A stretch of 64,000 bases of DNA from Fredinandcohnia aciditolerans (GTDB lineage: Bacteria; Bacillota; Bacilli; Bacillales; Bacillaceae_L): contig QGHH01000002.1 in assembly GCA_003640645.1 (NCBI GenBank), positions 1 to 64,000 on the forward strand. The letters run 5' to 3'. Below, in pieces: positions 28,301 to 37,502 of this stretch. Position 1 is the first letter of the stretch. Every line of letters begins with the position of its first letter. The position numbers and the translations under genes were made by a program. The notes under the pieces were generated by a model that ran no database searches, was not told the origin of the DNA, and was given only the letters and a program-made list of their open reading frames with translations.

Positions 28301-31300
28301 TAGCAGCTTCATAACGATCTTGAGCCTTTTCAGCCTTAACTTTCGCTTTTTCGGCAGCCTCAATTGCGTTACTTAATTCTTTTTCTGCACTAGCTTTTTC
28401 GAGCTCTTGTGTAGCCTTAACAAGTACGGCAGTAGCCGCTTCAATAGCTTTTGTATCCTGCGGATCAGCAGCTAGAGCTTTGTTTAACTCTTCAACAGCT
28501 TTCACAACCGCTTCGTAAACCTTAGCATTTAAGTCTCCTTTAGCAGTTTCGTAACGATCTTGAGCCTTTTCAGCCTCAGTTTTCGCTTTTTCAGCCGCCT
28601 CAACCGCGTTGCTTAGTTCTTTCGCTACACTAGCTTTTTCTAACTCTAATGTAGCTTTTACTAGCACTTCAGTTCCTGCCACAAAAGCTTCAGTATACTG
28701 TGGATGAGGAGGTAATGCATTTATATCTGCAATAGCCTTTGTTACAGCTTTATAGACTTGCTCATTTACGTCTCCATGCGCTGCATTATAGCGCTCGATT
28801 GCCTTATCAGTAACTGTTTTTGCTTGTTCTGCTGCTTCCATCGCATTGCTTAGTTCTTTCCATGCAGTCTTTATTTCAAGTTTTTTGGTAGCAGTCACTA
28901 GTTTTTGTGTTGCTTCTTGAATGATTGTGACATCCGATGCATTACTGTTTAAGACTTCGTCTAGTTCAGATAATGCTGTCAATATTGCTTGGTATTCAGT
29001 AAGCTGGGTATCCCCATTTGCTTTTATATAGCGTTCTTTGGCTTTCTCAGCTTTTTCTTTTGCCAATTTAGCTGCTTCAAGTGCGTTTTTGAGTTCCTTA
29101 TCTGCACTCGCATCATTCATATCCTTAATTTTCTCTGTAAGAGTAGCAGTTGTTAAGATGATGTTTGTGATGTCTTTTGGCTCTTTTGTTAATTCTTTGT
29201 TTACTAATTGTAGAGCTTCTTCTAACTCCTGGTAGACTGTCTCTGATTCCTCTCCACCAGCTTGGTCAAAACGGTTCTTTGCTGTTTCGGCTTGAGCTTT
29301 TGCGGATTCAGCAGCCTTAATGGCATTTTCTAATTCCTTCGCAATAACAGCTTCTTCAAGTTTCGTAATCGCGTCTTGAAGGTCTGTTACCGTAGACTTT
29401 ATTTCTTCCTTATTACTAGGATCTTGGTCAATTAAGCTAGTAAGTGTTGCTTCAGTAGAAACAACGGTTGAAAATACATGATCTTCTTCATTTCCGCCAG
29501 CAATTAGATAGCGATGTTTAAGAACATCATCCGTATCAGTTCCATATACACTCGTCTTTTCACTTTCTAGTTTTTCAAGTTCAATAAGACTTACATGAAG
29601 TGAATCACCTTCTTGAATACGTGTGTCATAGAGAATAACTGATACTTCATCCGTTTCATTCCCGTCGTTTGTAGCTCGTCCAAGTTCAGTAATTCCATCT
29701 GTATCATATACAATAATGGTCGCACCTGGATCTACGTTCTGTACATGAACGACATTCGTTGTCGAATTGACAAACACATCGTCACTGGCAATTTTTTCTG
29801 AACGAACCTGTGCTTTTTTATCGACTTTTACACTCTCAAGGTGGTCTGGAGCTGTGTATGTGACTTGAATGATTTCGCCTTCTTCAATAGCAAGATCATT
29901 CAATGTAACATTGCCACTTTCATTTTCAGCCGTATAAAAAGTTGTTTTTTCACCGTCTTTATATAGATTAATGGTTGTGTTCGCCGGTACACCTTCGATT
30001 TGAACGATTTTATCAGTTGCATTGATAAGAATCGCAGAAGGGGAAGGGGCAACTGTTTGTTCTATGGATGCAACAACTGTCGTTCCGTTGCTTTCTATTT
30101 CACCAGGCTTTATGATTGTCAGTTTAATAGATTGATCGTCTTCTAGCCCAGTAGAAATTGAAATCTCAACATCACCTATATCATTCGTTTGAACAAACTC
30201 ACCAATTTTCTTACCAGACTCATCATAAACAGTGATGAGCACGTCTGTAGGAACATCTTTAACAATAACAGTATCTTTCGTCGCATTTGCAACAATTGAA
30301 TCTGCTAGTAAATTTTCACTTCGAACTTGTGCTAGTTTACTTGTTTTATCACTTTCTGTTTTCTCTTTTTCAGTAAAAGTAACCTGAATTTCTTCACCTT
30401 TTGTTACTTGCACATCCGTAAAAGTGACTTCACCACTTGTATTTTCTTTTGTATCAATCAGCTGATCACCTTTGTATAGTTTGACCGTTGTGTTTGCCGG
30501 AACATTTTTTACTGTAACGGTTTTATCAGTGGCATTAACAAGGATATTTTCGGATTTTGGCTCCGTTGATTTTTGATCTGGACCCTCTGGGTCTTTTTCT
30601 ATTGGCACTATTGGATTACCATTTAATATGGTTTCACCAGGCTCTTTGTCAACAAAGAGGTATGGGTTTAGGGCTGTATCATCTAAATTATAAACTGCAA
30701 AGCCCAGGCGGTACGAACCAGCTTTGTCTACTTTATACGTAGCAACCTGCCATCCTGTACTCCCGTAACTTCCAGTAGAATAGTTCCCAGTGCCTTTCAC
30801 AGTTGCTCCTAGAATACTAGTCTCAGACTTAGCACCATTTATAGTAGGGATTGTCGGATTGTCATTTCCTAAATAAACCAATGATGTGAAGGATGCATCA
30901 TTAAATGGCTCATAATCCGTTGCTATATAGTTCCAAGACATTGTAATTTTTTCATTTGCCTTCAATTCTATGTCTTGATAGATATAGGCAAAGTTAGTTG
31001 GACTAGGAAAATGCTTTAAAATATAAATTTGGCTATCTGTTGATAGATGTAGTGCATTGAAAACATTTTGATGGACTCCTTCATATCCTGATGGAATAAG
31101 AACGGCCATTTTCATTTGGTAAGGCTTAACTGTCCATTGATATTTATTAATTCCAGTCGGGTGTGCCGGTGAAGGGTAAATAGTATAATTTTGAGTTATA
31201 CTAGCTGTGACTTCCCCATAGCTAGTCCAACCTGTAAGCCCCTTTTCAAACCCCAAATTAAGATCAACGGGCAATTCAAGCACGACTTCCGTTTTATCAC

Positions 31301-32522
31301 TTTCAAGCTTATTTGGCTCTGTGAACGTTACTGAAAGTATATCGCCGTTTTGAACTTGAAGCCCTTCAAACATCGCAGTGCCATTCGAACTTATCATCGA
31401 GTTAGCTAGGACGTTGTTAATGTAAAGTGCAACCGTAGTATCTGCAGGTGCATTTACGATTTCAACAGTTTTATTACTAGAGTTAAAGTGAATGTCCGAA
31501 GCAGTTGGAGCTTTCGAATTTTCTAGTTTCTCGACTATCTTAACTTGCTTTGTCATGGTTAATTGAATGTCGTTTATGCTATCAGTAGCTAAACCGCCGT
31601 ACTCGACGATATATCCATTTACTTCGGTTGTATCAGCAAAATCATTCCATTTACCATATTTGCCCCAGCTTGGGGGAGTCGGACCAAATATATGAGCATA
31701 GTGCTCATCTCCTTGGTTATTGGGTTCGCCAGTCATCCAGTTTGAATATTGACCGGAGACAGAGCTACCTGAACCTGTGCCCTTCCAGAAAGGGGTACCT
31801 TTTTCTGGACCTGTAACCCAGTACCAATTACCTTCTGATAAAGACTGCGTTGTATAAGTACTCTCCCCAGTAGCTGCATTAATTGCTTCGAATGAGTCAG
31901 AAGCACCAAGCCAGCCCTGTCCAGTCGTTTTCTCTTTGATAAAATTATTTTCTGATTCACTGGTTACCGTGGCTAAATAACCTTGTCTTCCATATAATGA
32001 CCGTTTTTCAGCAGCATCTTTCGCACTTGTCCAAGTGATATGTTGGGCAGGTACAAATTCATAAAAATGCTGTGTCGGTTCAAAATATAATGCATTTCCA
32101 ATCGAAATAGTGATGTTTCGTTCTGTAGTGTCAGTAGAGGTCGTTGAAAATTCAAGCTTTCTTAAAATAGCTTGATAGTTTTCTATAGTAGCAACCCCGT
32201 TGAATGACAACACACCATTCGTTGAATTGTAGTGGCCTGTAATGCCATTTTCATTTACAAAGTGTAAGATGTCACCTTGTTTGAAATTGGAAATAATAAC
32301 AGTTGCACTATCTAAATTTGGTTGGTCAGGGATTGAGATGACGAGATCAGAATCAATTTTGACCTTGCTTCCACTAAGCTGAAAGATGGGGGAGGTGGAG
32401 GAAGCAAAGATACCATTGCTTGCTGCTATAGCCCGTGGTATATATGCACTGACGGTTGATAACATCACAAGTGCACATAACAGGACTAGAAATCCTTTTT
32501 TGAAGATAGAGTTTTTCTCCAT
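25323..32522 (-). CDS. Giant LPKTA-anchored adhesin with a C-type-lectin-like domain and 80-residue repeats
   Basis: A 2399-residue cell-wall protein. Order: signal peptide (1-33), cadherin-like segment (~45-140), a C-type-lectin-like domain (~150-305) with EPN in TGEPNNQGDEHYAH (~265) and WND in GKYGKWNDF (~292), Ig-like repeats of the form VxNVPANTTVxLYK flanking a jelly-roll module (~425-630), and ten 80-residue alpha-helical repeats (~1040-1855, KELSNAIEAAEKAK...). After these come an atrophied bacterial Ig domain (~2005-2085) and the sorting signal LPKTATTQYN at 2364-2373 with a membrane helix and RRKTVKK tail. ATG 32522 is preceded by GGAG. Likely carbohydrate-binding adhesin, anchored by the sortase at 51.4 kb; the repeats form a stalk. 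Confidence 0.9.
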   Translation of the reverse strand: MEKNSIFKKGFLVLLCALVMLSTVSAYIPRAIAASNGIFASSTSPIFQLSGSKVKIDSDLVISIPDQPNLDSATVIISNFKQGDILHFVNENGITGHYNSTNGVLSFNGVATIENYQAILRKLEFSTTSTDTTERNITISIGNALYFEPTQHFYEFVPAQHITWTSAKDAAEKRSLYGRQGYLATVTSESENNFIKEKTTGQGWLGASDSFEAINAATGESTYTTQSLSEGNWYWVTGPEKGTPFWKGTGSGSSVSGQYSNWMTGEPNNQGDEHYAHIFGPTPPSWGKYGKWNDFADTTEVNGYIVEYGGLATDSINDIQLTMTKQVKIVEKLENSKAPTASDIHFNSSNKTVEIVNAPADTTVALYINNVLANSMISSNGTAMFEGLQVQNGDILSVTFTEPNKLESDKTEVVLELPVDLNLGFEKGLTGWTSYGEVTASITQNYTIYPSPAHPTGINKYQWTVKPYQMKMAVLIPSGYEGVHQNVFNALHLSTDSQIYILKHFPSPTNFAYIYQDIELKANEKITMSWNYIATDYEPFNDASFTSLVYLGNDNPTIPTINGAKSETSILGATVKGTGNYSTGSYGSTGWQVATYKVDKAGSYRLGFAVYNLDDTALNPYLFVDKEPGETILNGNPIVPIEKDPEGPDQKSTEPKSENILVNATDKTVTVKNVPANTTVKLYKGDQLIDTKENTSGEVTFTDVQVTKGEEIQVTFTEKEKTESDKTSKLAQVRSENLLADSIVANATKDTVIVKDVPTDVLITVYDESGKKIGEFVQTNDIGDVEISISTGLEDDQSIKLTIIKPGEIESNGTTVVASIEQTVAPSPSAILINATDKIVQIEGVPANTTINLYKDGEKTTFYTAENESGNVTLNDLAIEEGEIIQVTYTAPDHLESVKVDKKAQVRSEKIASDDVFVNSTTNVVHVQNVDPGATIIVYDTDGITELGRATNDGNETDEVSVILYDTRIQEGDSLHVSLIELEKLESEKTSVYGTDTDDVLKHRYLIAGGNEEDHVFSTVVSTEATLTSLIDQDPSNKEEIKSTVTDLQDAITKLEEAVIAKELENAIKAAESAKAQAETAKNRFDQAGGEESETVYQELEEALQLVNKELTKEPKDITNIILTTATLTEKIKDMNDASADKELKNALEAAKLAKEKAEKAKERYIKANGDTQLTEYQAILTALSELDEVLNSNASDVTIIQEATQKLVTATKKLEIKTAWKELSNAMEAAEQAKTVTDKAIERYNAAHGDVNEQVYKAVTKAIADINALPPHPQYTEAFVAGTEVLVKATLELEKASVAKELSNAVEAAEKAKTEAEKAQDRYETAKGDLNAKVYEAVVKAVEELNKALAADPQDTKAIEAATAVLVKATQELEKASAEKELSNAIEAAEKAKVKAEKAQDRYEAANGDVNADVFENVKKAIEDLDKALTAKPQDTKKIETATDVLTKATQELEKASAEKELSNAIEAAEKAKVEAGKAQDRYEAAKGNVDAKDFKNVKKAIDDINKALTTKPQDTKAIEAATKVLNKATQELEKASAAKELSNAIEAAEKAKAEAKKAQSRYEAANGDMNAEVFKNVKKAIEELNKALTAKPQNTKSIETATEVLNKATQELEKASTAKELSNAIEAAEKAKTEVKKAQDRYEAAKGNVDANVYEAVAKAIQELNKALATKPQNTKTIEAATDVLNKATQELEKASAEKELSNAIEAAEKAKAEAKKAQSRYEAAKGDMNADVFENVKKAIEELDKALTAKPQDTKKIEKATDVLNKAIQELEKASASKELSNAIAAAEKAKLEAKKAQDRYKAAQGDVNSKAYEAVEKAIDEVNKALAANPQDTKAIEATTVMLNKAIEQLQNQANGLIKKSILEAIKSLTTIQDAREIKVKIETSGLPETDKKEGFRKLADTILKQNSSIILKQAFDINLVKESIDKSDKTVDQKQQSYIALAEKAIDELSKRDYPTNQHEFQTDENRMIDTVIKSVTNHNEQSSLSKTHKAVVDVLSLTKDNAFTFTKNDTWESITSQFLLLSKGYYGTPISWNSTNTSIVTIANNKAAIHRQEADKTVILTAKLSTGSRILEKTFLLVIKSQRVATKVVESTRRETTVTNGSNVENTPSIQRINLIDKNSGSVVNKIDKIVVDSTMIPTQTNGPISIYLPDDQSNLADELAIEMPFDSITKLTDAVYIRTDQGTLFLSAETIQRIQADGIDLFFRIVPVRDSKESAQIADRTMVNQQVKATISELNGDTIKVLGTPREIETNYKGYDTEIILPLEDVLYEGVNLDNLHVYIEHSDGEKEVVKGEIVKENGKPVGIKFSVNKFSTFTIFEVVSNPVEQPQEESKSPDSVGVPNTDKAVLNDNKAKDKELPKTATTQYNSLLFGLLVSILGLVLFIFTRRKTVKK
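26955..29370 (-). repeat. Ten 240-bp tandem repeats within the adhesin gene
   Basis: Blocks recur every 240 bp (for example AGCTTTTTCGAGCTCCTGA near 27.2, 27.4, 28.2 and 28.4 kb). The central seven are near-identical and the outer three are diverged, consistent with recent expansion by recombination. Confidence 0.9.
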
Positions 32523-32714
32523 TAGGTAAGCTCCTTTTTTATTTTTTGTTAAAAATAGTAAATCTCTTTCTCACTATCAAAATGATAAAAAGGACCTATA
32601 AAATATCCATAAATCGACACTATTCAACATTTTATACCAGTCTCTATTTGCAGGTCTATCTAATAATGGATAAAATAAGGTTAACTTTTCGTAACCTTTA
32701 AGGTGGTTTAAAAC

Positions 32715-34785
32715 ATGGGAACCTCTATTCACAAACGCTACATAGTAGGGATACTCCTCTTCTTATTATTTCTTCCTTTACATACCGTAGCTAAAGCTGA
32801 AGAAATCCACGACATACATCAAGGGATATTAGATCTAAGACATACACCTTTAGAAGAAAATACACTAAAGCTACAGGGTGAGTGGGCTTTTGAATGGGGA
32901 TATTTATTAGAACCAAACGAACTAGCAAGCGATTCGGCCAAAACCTATATTAAGGCGCCTAGCACTTGGGAAAATGGGGAATTTACGGGTGGGGCCATAT
33001 CTAATGAAGGCTATGGGACCTATCATGTAAAAATCCTTCTAAATGAAATGGATGCGGGTAGGCTGTTATCTCTGTATATTCCACCAATTGCATCTGCATA
33101 TTTATTGTGGGTGGACGGGGAGTTAGTTGGAAAATGGAGTGGTTGGAACGAGTCGCCTGGATGCGCAACCAAAGTCCTATGGGAAAACGGTGACATTTCA
33201 ACCAAAGGGGAACGCAATTGATCTCACTGTACAGGTTTCTAATTTTTCACAAAGAAAGGGTGGCATGTGGTCACCTATTACACTGGGCAGTGAACAGGCT
33301 ATTCAGAAACAAAGAGAAGGTAACATAATTAGGGAAGTGGCTATTGCAAGCTGTCTATTGGCACTAAGCTTTTATCATCTTTCTTTCTATTTATTTAGGG
33401 CCAGGATGAACCTACCGCTTTTTCTAGGGATTTTTTGTTTTATTGTCTCCGTACGAACTCTTTTAGTAGGTGATATATTCTTCATGTATTTGTTTCCAGG
33501 TTTCCCCTGGGAGCTGAGTGTGAAAATCGAGTATTTAACTTCATACTTGGGATTAATGACAGTGTTTTTGTTTTTCGCAAACCTGTTTCCGAAGGAGACT
33601 CATAAGCTTGTTTTGTATATGACAGTCGCAGTATGCCTCGGGTTTAGTATGACTACACTGTTACCGGCTTATAAATTCACCCATTATATTCAATACTTCC
33701 AGGCATATCTAATGGTCGTTTTCATTTACTTTACCTTTGTCATAGTAAAAGCGGCGATTAAAAAAAGAGAGGGAGCGCTGTTAAATCTAGTTTCCCTCGT
33801 GTGTTTAGTTTTGGCTGTTACAAATGATATTTTATACTACCAGCAGCTTTCGGATCGTCCGGATTTAACACCTATTGCGGCTGCCATCTTCTTATTGGCT
33901 CAAACCCTAGTTGTTTCGAAGAAGAGCTCGCAGGCAACGAAAAGGGTGGCTCAGCTTTCTGAGGAATTAACCATGGTGAATCGTTCGCTAGAAAAGATGG
34001 TAGAAGAACGGACTCAAAAATTGGTGAAAAGCAATGCGCAACTCGAGCATATTGAAAAGACAAGAAAGGCTTTTTTCTCGGCCATTACGCATGAGTTGAT
34101 GACCCCGATGCAATCGATTCGCGGCTATATTCAATTATTAGAAACTAGTGTGAAGGATGAAAAACAACAAAGATATTTATCAATTATCAATGAAAAAACG
34201 CAGTTTCTTAACCATCTAATGAAGGATCTCATTTATTTAGCAAAAGTGGACGAAGGGCAGATTGAGTTTGCCTTTGAAGAGGTGGATTCGGTGATATTTC
34301 TTAACCATTTTTATCATCGCTATAAGCCTGATATTGAACAGGCTGGATTAGTAGCGGGTTTCGAGGTAACCGAAGTCCCTGAAAATGCCGTTTGTCTCGT
34401 TCGTGTCGACATGTTTCGGATGGAGCAGGTCTTTTCCAATTTAATTCATAATGCGATAAAATTCACCCCGGAGGGTAAGGCAATTACCATAAGGGGTAGC
34501 TATTCGATGGACTCTCGTTCGGATAAGAAGGAAGTGAACGGATTTTTAAAAGTTGAAATAGTCGACAATGGAATCGGGATTGAGAAAGAAATCCTACCAT
34601 TTGTGTTTGAACGGTTCGTGAAAGGGACCAATGAAATCGCCGCCCGCAAAGGCACGGGTTTAGGCCTGCCTATTAGTAAGGAAATTATTAAAAGGCATGG
34701 AGGTCAAATTACTGCAAATAACATCATGGGAAGTGGCAGCCGTTTTGTAATCAAACTTCCAGCCATTTTTTTAGTGGAGGATTGA
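32715..34785 (+). pseudogene. 7TMR-DISM sensor histidine kinase, frameshifted
   Basis: Sensor kinase divergent from the adhesin gene and partner of the following response regulator. Signal peptide, extracellular DISMED2-like domain (LQGEWAFEWGYLL, YIPPIASAYLLWVDGELVG), seven membrane helices, a coiled coil, phosphoacceptor helix AFFSAITHELMTPMQSIRGY and ATPase motifs NLIHNAIKF, DNGIGI and GTGLGLPISK. The frame starting at 32715 runs off at 33221, while the rest reads in the +1 frame to 34785. Deleting one A from the four-A run 33131-33134 restores VGNGVVGTSRLDAQP, the expected DISMED2 sequence. ATG 32715 is preceded by AAGGTGG. Either a null allele or a homopolymer error; a product starting within the second frame would lack the sensor domain. 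Confidence 0.8.
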
Positions 34786-34789
34786 AGTG

Positions 34790-35461
34790 ATGAATCAAAC
34801 AATCTTAATTATTGAAGATGATGTTGATATTTTAGAGTTCTTAGATGAATCTTTGACAATCCATCAATTCCAAACCATTACGTCCTCAACTGGAAATGAT
34901 GCGCTCAATTTATTGAGAGAACATAAGATTGACCTAGTCTTACTCGATGTGGAGCTACCTGATACAAATGGCTTTGAGTTGTGCAGGAAAATCCGCGAAG
35001 TTTCCACGATTCCAATTATTTTTGTGAGCTGTCGTGATGATGGAGCTGATATCATTCAAGGTTTAGAGCTTGGAGGAGATGATTATGTGACAAAACCATT
35101 CGACCTCTTCCAGTTAATCGCACGAATCAAATCCAATCTTAGACGAATTCCCATTTTGCAGGAACTTCCGAAAGTAGAGAATGTGGAGATTAACTTTGCC
35201 TTACAACGGTTATTTATTAATAAGGAAGAAGTAAGTCTTTCAAGTAAAGAGTTTCAGTTATTTGCCGTGCTTTTTTCCAACCCCTCCGAAGTATTTTCCC
35301 CATCTGATTTGTACTCATTAGTGTGGGGAGCGGATAGCCTTGGAGACATACGAACGCTTAAGGTCCATATTAGCCGTTTACGAAAAAAACTAGAACAACA
35401 TCCCAATAGTAATCTAACGATCCAAACAGTCAGAGGCAAGGGGTATAGCCTAACCATTTAA
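34790..35461 (+). CDS. OmpR-family response regulator
   Basis: A 223-residue two-component regulator. The receiver domain has acidic pocket EDD (residues 9-11), phospho-Asp in LVLLDVELPD (~52) and Lys in VTKPFD (~101). The C-terminal winged helix (~130-223) includes DIRTLKVHISRLRKKLE. It begins 4 nt after the kinase stop; ATG 34790 has GGAGG 9 nt upstream, with GTG 34787 as alternative. Likely targets include neighbouring surface-protein genes, inferred from position only. Confidence 0.9.
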   Translation: MNQTILIIEDDVDILEFLDESLTIHQFQTITSSTGNDALNLLREHKIDLVLLDVELPDTNGFELCRKIREVSTIPIIFVSCRDDGADIIQGLELGGDDYVTKPFDLFQLIARIKSNLRRIPILQELPKVENVEINFALQRLFINKEEVSLSSKEFQLFAVLFSNPSEVFSPSDLYSLVWGADSLGDIRTLKVHISRLRKKLEQHPNSNLTIQTVRGKGYSLTI

Positions 35462-35463
35462 AA

Positions 35464-35504
35464 TGGGTCACGGGGCAGGTCCCATAAGGCAACTCATAGT
35501 CCCA
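35464..35504 (+). repeat. Dispersed palindrome, diverged copy
   Basis: TGGGTCACGGGGCAGGTCCC with a displaced right arm ATAGTCCCA. Confidence 0.6.
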
Positions 35505-35506
35505 CA

Positions 35507-35545
35507 AAAAAGCCTATCTTTCGATAGAAAGATAGGCTTTTTATT
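35507..35545. terminator. Bidirectional terminator between response regulator and SGNH hydrolase genes
   Basis: Stem AAAGCCTATCTTTC / GAAAGATAGGCTTT with A/T-rich flanks on both sides. It overlaps the last bases of the minus-strand gene. Confidence 0.85.
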
Positions 35546-36914
35546 AAGCTGTTCTATTTCTTCTCACGTACACAAACAATAAGGCTGAGCCGAATAGAAG
35601 AGTTGCGATTCCAATCGCAAGCATATTATAGAGTGGACTTGCAGTGTTAGGTAGCTTTGGACCTGATTTTGTTTCTGTTTTTTCAGGTGTTACTTTTTGC
35701 TCATCCTTAACAGGCTCTTCTTTTTTAGGATCTTCCTTAGGGTCTTCTGCTGGTGGCTCCTCATTCACTGGAGGCTCTTCAACAGGAGGTTCCTCGACCG
35801 GCGGCTCCTCTACTGGCGGTTCTTCAACCGGTGGAACAATATTTTTCACCTCAATGGAAGCGACCTTCTCCTCACCATTTCCGCTCAACACATAAACTGT
35901 GTAGAATCCATTTTCAGTTACTTCAAACACTGGATTGTCTAACGCAATTTCATTACCTTCTGTTTCAAAATCCTCTACAGGCAATTCACCCGGAAGCCAT
36001 TTTAACTCCAAGACTTCTTCGTGGTTTGTAGCAACATTTATTGTGATAGGGCCTTCAGTAGATTCCGTCGGTGTAGCAGTTAATAGGATTTCCAGTTCAG
36101 GAAGTTCTGGCGGCAACAATGAAAGTAATACTTGGTCCGCTAATGCAGCCAAAGCCTTTTGGCCATCAACGGTAGGGTGTACATCAGGAAAAGGTAGTAT
36201 GTAAGCAGCTTGTTTTCCATTATAAGCCGAATAAGCATCTACTAAAAACGTTCCAGGTACACTAGCTGCAACTGGTGCGATTACCTTTTGATTCACATTT
36301 GTGATAATCATTTCGCCCATCGTATGTAAATTCGGCACGATTTGTTCGATATGTGCACCAAATGGGTTATAGGCGTTATAGAAGAGAATTGGTGCTTCTT
36401 GATTCACCCCACGAATGGCACCCATAATTTGTGCGAGATTACTAGCTAATTGAAGAGAAGCAGCTTCAATCTTTTTTGTAATTTCCGCTATTTTTTCTGG
36501 CGTTAACGATTGTCCTTCTTTAATGAGCGTCGAAACGTCGGCCGCCTGAAGCAAGTCATTGTTTCCGATATTTAGCGTAATGACATCAGCTTGAGCGATT
36601 GCTGGTAGATACGAAGGGTTGTTTTTGATCGCATCTAGCAATTGACCCGAAGTCCAACCAGGAAAACTCAAGTTTGTGACATCAAACCCACCATCTAGTA
36701 TATAATTCGGGAATGCATGTGAGGATGGCTTTGATTTATCTGCATTCTCCCCCTCATAGAGATTCCATCCAAAGGTGATTGAATCACCGAGTGCTACTAG
36801 AGATGGCTTGTCCACCGGTACTTCGTCAGCAAACGCCATAGGTGCTACTACAGTTTGAAACAATAAAACGAGTAAAAATAAGATACTAAGTTTTTTCTTT
36901 TTAAAAAAATGCAT
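35544..36914 (-). CDS. LPNTA-anchored SGNH/GDSL hydrolase
   Basis: A 456-residue wall-anchored esterase or acylhydrolase. Signal peptide (1-29), SGNH domain with block I VALGDSITFGW (nucleophile Ser ~45), block III LNIGNNDLLQ (~117) and block V PDVHPTVDG (~247), an Ig-like module (~285-365), a proline-rich spacer of five PPVEE units, and the sorting signal LPNTASPLYN at 421 with a membrane helix and RRNRTA tail. ATG 36914 follows AAGGAGG. The substrate may be a lipid or an O-acetylated surface glycan. The sorting signal matches the other three in the window. Confidence 0.9.
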   Translation of the reverse strand: MHFFKKKKLSILFLLVLLFQTVVAPMAFADEVPVDKPSLVALGDSITFGWNLYEGENADKSKPSSHAFPNYILDGGFDVTNLSFPGWTSGQLLDAIKNNPSYLPAIAQADVITLNIGNNDLLQAADVSTLIKEGQSLTPEKIAEITKKIEAASLQLASNLAQIMGAIRGVNQEAPILFYNAYNPFGAHIEQIVPNLHTMGEMIITNVNQKVIAPVAASVPGTFLVDAYSAYNGKQAAYILPFPDVHPTVDGQKALAALADQVLLSLLPPELPELEILLTATPTESTEGPITINVATNHEEVLELKWLPGELPVEDFETEGNEIALDNPVFEVTENGFYTVYVLSGNGEEKVASIEVKNIVPPVEEPPVEEPPVEEPPVEEPPVNEEPPAEDPKEDPKKEEPVKDEQKVTPEKTETKSGPKLPNTASPLYNMLAIGIATLLFGSALLFVYVRRNRTA

Positions 36915-37061
36915 CTAACGTCCTCCTTCTTTAGTAATAGAGTTATAGTCTTTTATAGTTTATTTGTAATTTTCAGAACCATCAATGTAAACCGTTCGCT
37001 AAATTCATACAAAATATTACAAAAAATTGTATTTTCTTTGTTGAAAATCGACGAAATTCAG

Positions 37062-37090
37062 TGGGACAAGGGACCTGTCCCTCCATCCCA
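37062..37090 (-). repeat. Dispersed GGGACAGGTCCC palindrome, full copy
   Basis: TGGGACAAGGGACCTGTCCC followed by TCCATCCCA. Confidence 0.85.
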
Positions 37091-37220
37091 GACGTAGCGA
37101 GAATGAAATTCGAGCGGAGTATGGCATGTTTTAAAGGAAAGGGACAGTAAAGTCTTGACCTTCCATTCCCCTTAATCTACTACCTGTACCCACAGCACTT
37201 CATCCCTTTACACTATTGCA

Positions 37221-37247
37221 GGGTCAAGGGACCTGTCCCTTTGACTC
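37221..37247 (-). repeat. Dispersed GGGACAGGTCCC palindrome
   Basis: GGGTCAAGGGACCTGTCCCT followed by TTGACTC; the outer arms are GGGTCA/TGACTC. Confidence 0.8.
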
Positions 37248-37453
37248 ATTTGTTTATCCTTCTATTGGACTAATACGACAAATTGTAACAAAACTCACGC
37301 TAGTTTTGGCTGAATTTTCCTATGACTTTTAGCGCTAGTTCCATAAATAGTAATTTAGTATAGTTTGAATATCCCGAAAATTTTGTAATGTTTTGGGGTC
37401 GAAATTTCCGTGAGGGGGGACTATTTAGAAGATTTACTAGTCTTGGAATTTCA

Positions 37454-37482
37454 TGGGACAAGATGGCAGGTCTAGTGTCCCG
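37454..37482 (+). repeat. Dispersed palindrome, diverged copy
   Basis: TGGGACAAGATGGCAGGTCT followed by AGTGTCCCG, 20 bp before the subtilase start codon. Confidence 0.55.
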
Positions 37483-37502
37483 ATTTAAAAGGGAGGATGA
37501 AA

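Larger units (their letters stand above)
36915..37502. other. Intergenic region with three repeat copies
   Basis: Divergent promoter region of the SGNH hydrolase and subtilase genes, with dispersed repeats at 37062, 37221 and 37454. No gene or clear promoter could be assigned. Confidence 0.4.

Noticed and set aside
37497-37502. Upstream ATG of the subtilase gene
   Set aside because: It directly abuts GGGAGG, leaving no spacing; ATG 37503 fits better.
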